DNA from: Bombyx mori
Taxonomy: Eukaryota; Arthropoda; Insecta; Lepidoptera; Bombycidae
Direction: 5' to 3'
Length of the DNA: 64,000 nt
NCBI RefSeq assembly: GCF_030269925.1
Contig: NC_085126.1
Location: forward strand, 1,490,501 to 1,554,500
In this document: piece after piece, positions 57,492-64,000 of the stretch
Layout: each line of letters opens with the position of its first letter
Numbering within the stretch: position 1 is the first letter of the stretch
Program-made: the position numbers and the translations under genes
Notes under the pieces: model-generated
Told to the model about the DNA's origin: nothing
Databases searched by the model: none
The model's input: only the letters and a program-made list of their open reading frames with translations

Positions 57492-57981
57492 AAAAACACA
57501 TTGGCGTGTTTTCAGAATACGAGCTTGTACACACCTACTTAATTTTTATTATTATCATCTAATACTATTGTAATGTTATTTTCTTGTAAGAAGCTGATTG
57601 TTGCCAAAATTCGTCTTCTTCTGTGTAGTTAAAAAAAATACGCAAAACTAACTTTGTTAAATCATTTATTAATCCTAATATTTACAAAAAGATAAAATAA
57701 CTTAAAATTAATCTTAAAAATACTATAAATTAGTATTTTCTTTATCGCTACATTCAATACTCGATTACAACAAATTTACATTGAATTCAAACAGTGGCCG
57801 AAGGTATTTATGTATATGTATGTACATGCGTTTCTTCAAAAACTTAAAATAAAATCGGGCAGTGATTTGTGGAACGAAGCATATTCGAAATCTTAATCAT
57901 ACAAAATGTAATCTCATAATAATTCGTTGTCTTAATATTATTTATTTTACGAGTATCATGACTGAATCCAGTTCGATATTA

Positions 57982-59531
57982 TTATGTAAACTTCACGGTG
58001 CCTCTGGATCTCTGCCAGCAATACGAAACGAGGACACTGCTCATCAAAGATCCGAGGAGTACCAGCACTCCGCCCCACAAAGCAGCGGACTGCGTCATGC
58101 ATACTCCAGAAGGCTCTGGGAGGTCTTCAGCAAATACCACTCTAAAACCTTTGCTAATCGTCGTCATAGGCTCCACAGTTCTGTTTCCGACATGGATGAT
58201 ATCCCTCCTCTTTCTCCTCGGTTCGATGCTCCCAGGGTTAGGGCATACGTCGCAGTCAGTTTTGCACAACTCCACATCGCATTGGATAATTAGGTCCATT
58301 TCATCGGGGAACTTAAAAGCTTTGAAGAATGCGAACGCAATGATCGATGCCCCAGTATTTCCTGTTTCTCTAGTTTTCTGGAAGGCACCGAATAGCTTGG
58401 GTTTTAATATACAACCGTTGCTGTCAGTTAACGGTACCATTTGGCGGCTATCGGCGTCTCTGGCGATACATTCTTTAACTTGAATGTCGAATCCTGGGTC
58501 TCCGGTAACAGATACAACCAAAGTCATGGTCTCTCCGATCTTGATCAGGCCGTTTGCTTCAGGCGCGAAAGGTCCACGTCCGGTCTGGATGTCCAAACGT
58601 GCCATGGCTGTGTCTCCACTGAAATTGCTCGTGATCTGGTTCAGCATACCGACACTGAGCGATGAAACCAATTGCTTGGTCAAATTTCCTTCCCACAAAC
58701 ATCTGACTCTGCGGATGTGATCCCATACTTCTTGAATACCGGGTTCGTTTTGAAGTACTAGTACGTTTTCGAGGTAGGCTTGGCCTTCGTTTTGGAAGTC
58801 ACTGAAGAATCTTGTGCCACAAGTGTTTAGGCTTACAGTGAACGAGTATTTGATTTGGTTCGAATTCTCTCTGACGTAAACGCACTCAGGTTCGTTATAG
58901 TGATCCTGAGAATAGATGATGCCATTGTACGGCTTGTTGAATTCGACGTTGATTGTCATCATTTCCTTGCCACAGTCAACTGTAATAGCGTGAATGTGAG
59001 GAGGGTGGCGATCGTCATCATCATCCAGGGTGGGTAGTTGCGTTTGCGAGGATTCGCCAGAGCTGCTGCCACCGTTGTCGGAAACGAAAGCAGGAAGAGT
59101 GGTTTCAGGAACAGTGGGTTGGCTTGTCTGGAAAGTGGTTGGTTGACTAGGTTGATAAGAAGGTTGGGACGGCTGACTGGGTTGGTCGCTAGGTTGCGAA
59201 GGCTCGTAAGTCGGTTGACTAGGCTGGTAGGTAGGAACTGAAGGCGAACTTGGCTGATAGGAAGGTTGTGTCGGCTGGCTGGGCTGGTAGCTAGGTTGAG
59301 CAGGGCGGCTGGGTAAGTAAGTAGGTTGGATTGGAGGATAGGGTTGCTCCGGTTGATACGTGGTTTCAGGTTGGCTTGGTGGGTTTTGTGGAACTGTCGA
59401 TGATGGGCCCTCATTGTAGACAGGAGTGGGACGTGATCCTGCAGCTGGATATCCTGTCACAGGGGGTAAGTAAGATGGTGCTGGTTCAAAAGGTCTTGGC
59501 TTCTCAGGTCTTCCTCCGAAGTACTGACGAG
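57982..59531 (-). CDS. ZP-domain transmembrane protein, large 3' exon (5' exons missing)
   Basis: Single exon of about 516 codons ending at a stop at 57982; a 'cttgcag' acceptor precedes 59531. Numbering from the longest open frame (519 residues): a Pro/Gln/Ser-rich region with repeated YQPSQPT-like units spans about 15-155; a ZP domain with ten cysteines follows from VDCGKEMM (about 187) to CDVCPNP (about 436). A furin-type RRKRR lies at 442-446, a membrane helix at about 487-507, and a short basic tail follows. Insect proteins with this layout are secreted through cleavage and polymerise in the apical or cuticular matrix; that role is inferred. The signal peptide must lie in exons to the right. 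I cannot say which insect ZP family (such as dusky-like or trynity-like) it belongs to. Confidence 0.88.
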
Positions 59532-61034
59532 CTGCAAGCACATTTAAATATGTTACAGAGTTGATTAAGAGATCCTGTCTTCCCTATAATCAGAAAAGAC
59601 CAATCGATCCCGTTTTTTTTTTAAGATATCTATTTATATTATGCCAATTAAATTCTAATGAAGATTGATGATATCTAGACTGAAAATATAGCGGAATACA
59701 GGCTAAATCTTCAGTGCAATTTGGTGCAGTGCAGTGCTATTGACCATGTAAAATGACCAAACATGTACGTTGCATGAACAAGTGTAAATGATAGGATTTA
59801 CGATAGTTACTTTATCTAGATTTAATTTTGGGTGTTGTAATTTTTCCGCATTGAAATACGGGAGACTAACCAACAACCTACATATATTTTAAATTTAAAT
59901 TATAAACAAACAAGCAGAAATATCGAATAATGAAATCGAGAATATCGAATCCGGACCTTTCCTAGTTCTTTGCTGGTATAATCCCTGAATCCAGTGCAGG
60001 AGGTTTCCGACCATGTCGTCGACGTCTGTCTGCTGGTTTGATGCCAGGTCAGCTGGAAATCAGACCTTCATCAGGATCGTCGCTCATGACGATAAGAAAC
60101 ACCAAAGTGGAAGAAACAGCGGACAGAAAATAAAACAGCGAAATATGCGTAGAATAGATCAAATCGTAGAAGAAAAGAAAAAAATTATGAAAAGACGTTA
60201 TAAAAGGCGATTAGTAGTAAGTAGTACACTATAGGAAAATCATAGATATACAGAAGATGACTCCTTGTTATTAAAGATATAAGAATTTTTCATTTATAGG
60301 AAAGGAGAAATTAAATTGTTAGATTAATTAATGTGAGATTCTGTACAAGAATAAAAAGAAGAATAGCATAACAAGAACAGGAGAAACACAAACTTCTTGA
60401 CGTAATCACCATACATTGTGCAAAGAAGAAGAAAGGCATTAGAAGACTTGACTTGACTATACAATGAAGAAGGCAAAGAAGAAAGACAAAACAAAGAAGA
60501 GACAGCTCTTTACATAAACGAGAATGTCTAGACAAGCAGTGTGAAAGAAAAACAAAGATCGACTATACAAAAAACGTAATTGAGAGGTATTTAGTTCCCA
60601 ATAAACACTATTTTGACAAAGTTGTCATAGAAGCAACAAGCTACTTCTAACATCGCATGACTTGCCGTTAAAGTTTAATCTACTTCAAGCGTCTACAACA
60701 TTACAGTCAAAAATATTTACAGGCAAAAAAGCAGTAAATAACAGCACATGCTATTTTAAACTTAATTCATAAGAAATTGTTTATACTACACTAAATATAT
60801 TACAAGCAAATATTACCACAACAGCAAATATTACATAAACAAAACATAATGGACGATGAACACCACTAAAGTTGTATATTCCGAACATTGCGTAGATTTA
60901 TACTAAAAGCACATGAATTTACAGTAATTACATTATTTTATGGATATGAATGAACAGCGGCGTGCCATTATGTACTATTAAAATGATACCAACTTACAAA
61001 AAGCCTAAAATCACGTTACGATCTACAAGATTCA
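59532..61034. other. Probable ZP gene intron
   Basis: AT-rich sequence upstream of the big ZP exon; no exon found with confidence. Confidence 0.45.
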
Positions 61035-61192
61035 TGTTTTTTTTTTGGTCAGGAGGAAACTCCGCCCTTTCGACCTCCACTAGAAATGGCGGGCGGGACC
61101 ATGTTGGAGCCGAACCGACTAAAAACATGTCGATCAACAACCCACGTCCGAAACTCACATGAGACAGAACCTATGAAAAGGCAAAGCTAATG
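61035..61192. repeat. Copy of the 25097 repeat block
   Basis: T-run, 'ggtcaggaggaaactccgcc' and 'aacctatgaaaaggcaaag' shared with 25097-25260. Confidence 0.6.
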
Positions 61193-61776
61193 ACAATTTA
61201 TTTGTCTATCATGGCGAAGCGTAATGAAAAGATGTTTTTAACTAAAACTCTCTCTCTCTCTCTCTCTTTCCAGCTATTTATCCCATATGGTGGTGGGGAC
61301 AGCTTTCCTTATTTTACTTCTCCACTTTGTTCTGTCTTCGACATCCTCGCCAGAAATATTGCATTCCCTTTTGTCCTTCAGCACTATATCCTTCCATACT
61401 GTCTTGGGTCTACCTCTAGGTCTCCGACCGGGGAGAAATTTCCGAACAAACTAAACTAAAGCTATAAAGCGATACCCTTAATAATTCTAATGCAAAAGAA
61501 ATATACAAAAACATTATATAATAAATGACCAAGTTACTGTGAAAGTTCCGTATTAAAATCCCGTTTACTCGTTTATCTAATTCCTTTCAAAACAAAACCA
61601 GAGAAAGCCATGAGAAACGAAAGTATGAATAAATATAAAATAACGCGTGAAATATTGAATGTTGTAATTCGGTATGTTATGGTTGAACACGTGAATTGGT
61701 TCTTTGTTAATTCGTGATTGATGTATATTATTTAGAAATGAATATGGATCGATAATTCTATCTGTGGCTAATCTAA

Positions 61777-62085
61777 CCCTTTGACTGCCATATGGGACAC
61801 CGATGGGCCACTGAAGTAATTATGTCGATTTCTCTCTTTGATCTTCTAAGTAGGGCACTGGAATATCTATAATAGCTGAGCTTGGGAAAGACGAATACGA
61901 AGATACTGAGAATTTATCTATTTCTAAGAGACCTAAAAGACTGAAACATCCATTAAAAACAAAAGAAGGCAAAGTTAGGCAATCCAGGCGGTTAATAGCA
62001 AAGAATCGACATAATTACTTCTGTGCGTCACGTAGGGTACCAGTGACCTAGGCAGTGACCAGGCAAAGTCATGACAGTCAAAGGG
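61777..62085. mobile_element. piggyBac-like MITE
   Basis: Inverted ends 'ccctttgactgccat' and 'atgacagtcaaaggg', flanked by CTAA and TTAG, which look like a decayed TTAA pair. No open frame. Confidence 0.6.
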
Positions 62086-62319
62086 TTAGCGCTTCCCCTA
62101 CCATATTTACAAACTAACCACATGACAATTCCTATCTTGAAAATGTAAAACTGTTAAAGGATTTTAATAAGCCATATCGCTCGTAATTTGTGCGCTAATT
62201 ACAATAAATAATACGATCTAGTTTCAAGATATTGGTAGACGACTTGATATGTTACGGCGTCTCAGGGATGTGTATGAGCTGCGCTAACATGAAATCGATC
62301 ATGACTATTAGAAAATTCG

Positions 62320-62512
62320 GTAGGTACCACCGCCTTGCCTATTTCTGCCGTGAAGCAGTAATGTGTTTCGGTTTGAACGGTGAGGCAGCCGTTGTAATTA
62401 TACTTGAGATCTTAGAACTTATACCTCAAGGTGGGTGGCGCATTTACGTTGTAGATTTCTATGGGCTCCGGTAACTACTTAACACCAGGTGGGCCGTGAC
62501 CTAAGCAATAAA
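62320..62512 (+). mobile_element. Bm1 SINE fragment
   Basis: 'cggtaggtaccaccgccttg' to 'cctaagcaataaaaaaaa'. Confidence 0.82.
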
Positions 62513-63691
62513 AAAAAAGTCTTTATGTTCGTCAACAACTTTCCATCCTTGTCTGACAAGAACTCCGGACTGGCACAGACGGAAAACACGCATCCAAGCT
62601 TAATCTCACATGAATTGAAACATGATTGAAATGGTAATTGGTTTTAATGACGTCTACAACTTTAAGCTGGCTTATATAAAGCAACGGTTACCTTTTTTTG
62701 TTTGTTATTATTAACGAATCTTTTAATTTTAGTTTACCATTATTAAAAACTCATAATGCATTGGATTTAAAATTAAATTTGTAAAGAAAAAAATAACCTT
62801 ACATATACGCTTTAAAAAAATATCAAATGCATCAATATTTAATTGAGCGTCTGTTGTATACGTACCGTGTCTAGATCGTGATTTTCTTGTTTCTGTAAAG
62901 ACGTTAAAATGTTTAGTTTTAGTATATTACAAATATGTCAAAATAGGGTAATGGTATTACATCGATTTTAAACTTTTCATGTGGAGGTGCCAGTAAGTTT
63001 TTTATTTACAGAATTGTTGATTTCAGACACTCATAATGTCAACATCGTAAAGATCGATAGGTGACCAGCCGTGAGCACCCGTGAGCACTCTTGAACACAA
63101 CGCATGTGGATTCATGAAAACTGCATAGACACTAGTGTGTGCCTGATTTTAAGTCAGGCACCTCTTCCATTAGAATCACGCGCGCCACATGATCACGAGT
63201 ACTCACAGTTGTGTTTTCTTAACACAGCTCGATAGAACCAACGCGTTTCAGAGAAAAAATATAAAATCGAGGTAATACCCTTTATACAAGGAAAGCATTA
63301 AAATGTACAATTTTTTGTTTAATTAAAAGTTATTCATTGTTAATTGTAGGCTTAGCGTAAAGATAACTCGAACGTAAATTTCTTGAATCCAAATATTCAC
63401 ATACTAAATTAAATACTTATCATATCAACGAATTTGTATTTCACAAATATACGTTGTTAAGTCAGAGTTTTCGCACTTTTCACGAACCCGTTGACCTGAT
63501 TGTCAGCTGATTATTAATTAATACATACCGCCCAATCCATGGAAATAGTCAATAGTCCCCCCCCCCCTTCTTTAATTACGTTATCCTTTTCACCAGAGTT
63601 AAGCATAATAACTATATTACAGTTTGTACACATAAAAACTATACGCAAATTGTGAATCCAGTTGGGTTTTCCCATTATTTTGCCATGGAAC
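62513..63691. other. AT-rich sequence near the right edge
   Basis: Apart from the candidate micro-exon at 62866-62892 and a C-run at 63558-63568, nothing is recognised. Confidence 0.45.
62866..62892 (-). CDS. Possible 27-nt micro-exon of the ZP gene
   Basis: An acceptor 'ctttacag' and a donor GTACGT bound 27 nt. Read in the phase required by the big exon it gives TRKSRSRH, and its last G completes an Ala codon before RQYFGG. The match could be chance, because short exons are easy to find. Confidence 0.3.
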
Positions 63692-63872
63692 AGTCGTCGT
63701 GGCCTAGAGGATAAGACGTCCGGTGTACTCATAAATGAATATACCGATGTTCAAATCCCGCAGGCAGTTACCAATTTATGTAATGAAATACGTATTTAAC
63801 CTCAATTCACAAATTACTTCCATAATAATGGAAGATCATCGTGTAATAGAAATCAAATACGCAAAATATTAA
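63692..63872 (+). mobile_element. Bm1 SINE head fragment
   Basis: 'agtcgtcgtggcctagagga' and 'ccgatgttcaaatcccgcag' followed by a diverged head-body junction. Confidence 0.8.
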
Positions 63873-63982
63873 ATTTCCATAATAAATATGCAATCGAGAC
63901 ATAGACCTCAAGCCTCAAAGTGGATAGTGGCTTCCATAATATTATATAGTATTATGTAATAGTGGCTTCCATAGTATATTTG

Positions 63983-64000
63983 TAGGCAACGGCTTGGCTC
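63983..64000 (+). mobile_element. BMC1-like LINE 3' end running off the window
   Basis: 'taggcaacggcttggctc' matches the inside of the BMC1-like 3' end. Confidence 0.45.

Noticed and set aside
58959..59414. A 151-aa minus-strand protein
   Set aside because: It is a shifted-frame reading of the Pro/Gln repeat of the ZP protein.

Overview
The window is moth nuclear DNA, almost certainly silkworm (Bombyx). It is AT-rich and holds split genes with GT-AG introns. Many copies of a SINE of the Bm1 type are present (tRNA-like head, 'cctcttgtgagtccgc' body, 'aagcaataaaa' tail), together with BMC1-like, RTE-like, Jockey-like and R1/TRAS-like LINE ends, Helitron-like elements, mariner and maT transposons, MITEs and LTR elements. 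Most of the DNA is transposon-derived; the host genes are short exons scattered through it. Names of repeat families come from memory of their sequences, not from a database search.

Left and centre (about 1.8-39.3 kb): three tandem minus-strand genes of the major facilitator (sugar/trehalose-transporter-like) superfamily. I rebuilt them exon by exon from splice sites and reading phase. Gene C (exon 1 at 5101-5140, exon 2 at 1819-2048) runs off the left edge. Gene A (23733 to 11864) is complete: eight exons, 1455 coding nt, 484 aa. Gene B (39038 to 30711, with a doubtful first exon near 39188-39263) has the same exon lengths but an in-frame TGA in the apparent first exon. Their introns hold a mariner copy, nested SINEs and LINEs, and a MITE close to splice sites in both A and B.

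Centre right (39.8-52.8 kb): two complete non-coding LTR elements, each with LTR pairs that look identical (406 bp and 644 bp) and a TATA target duplication. Each carries a minisatellite (25 bp x about 31, and 34 bp x about 16) upstream of its 3' LTR. They bracket a minus-strand seven-exon gene (48386 to 44593). It encodes a 767-aa piggyBac-type transposase with all three catalytic aspartates, a C-terminal cysteine-rich domain and an Arg/Gly-rich N-terminus supplied by upstream exons. This gene, and the minisatellite-bearing LTR family around it, are the most unusual things in the window. One LTR element also carries a Bm1-like SINE with a strong A-to-G bias.

Right (53-64 kb): a solo-type LTR, more SINE and LINE debris, and the large 3' exon of a zona-pellucida (ZP) domain membrane protein (59531 to 57982) with a Pro/Gln-rich repeat region, a furin-type site and one membrane anchor. 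Its 5' exons lie further right, possibly starting with a 27-nt micro-exon at 62866-62892. The last 4 kb is intergenic or intronic with MITE and SINE remnants.
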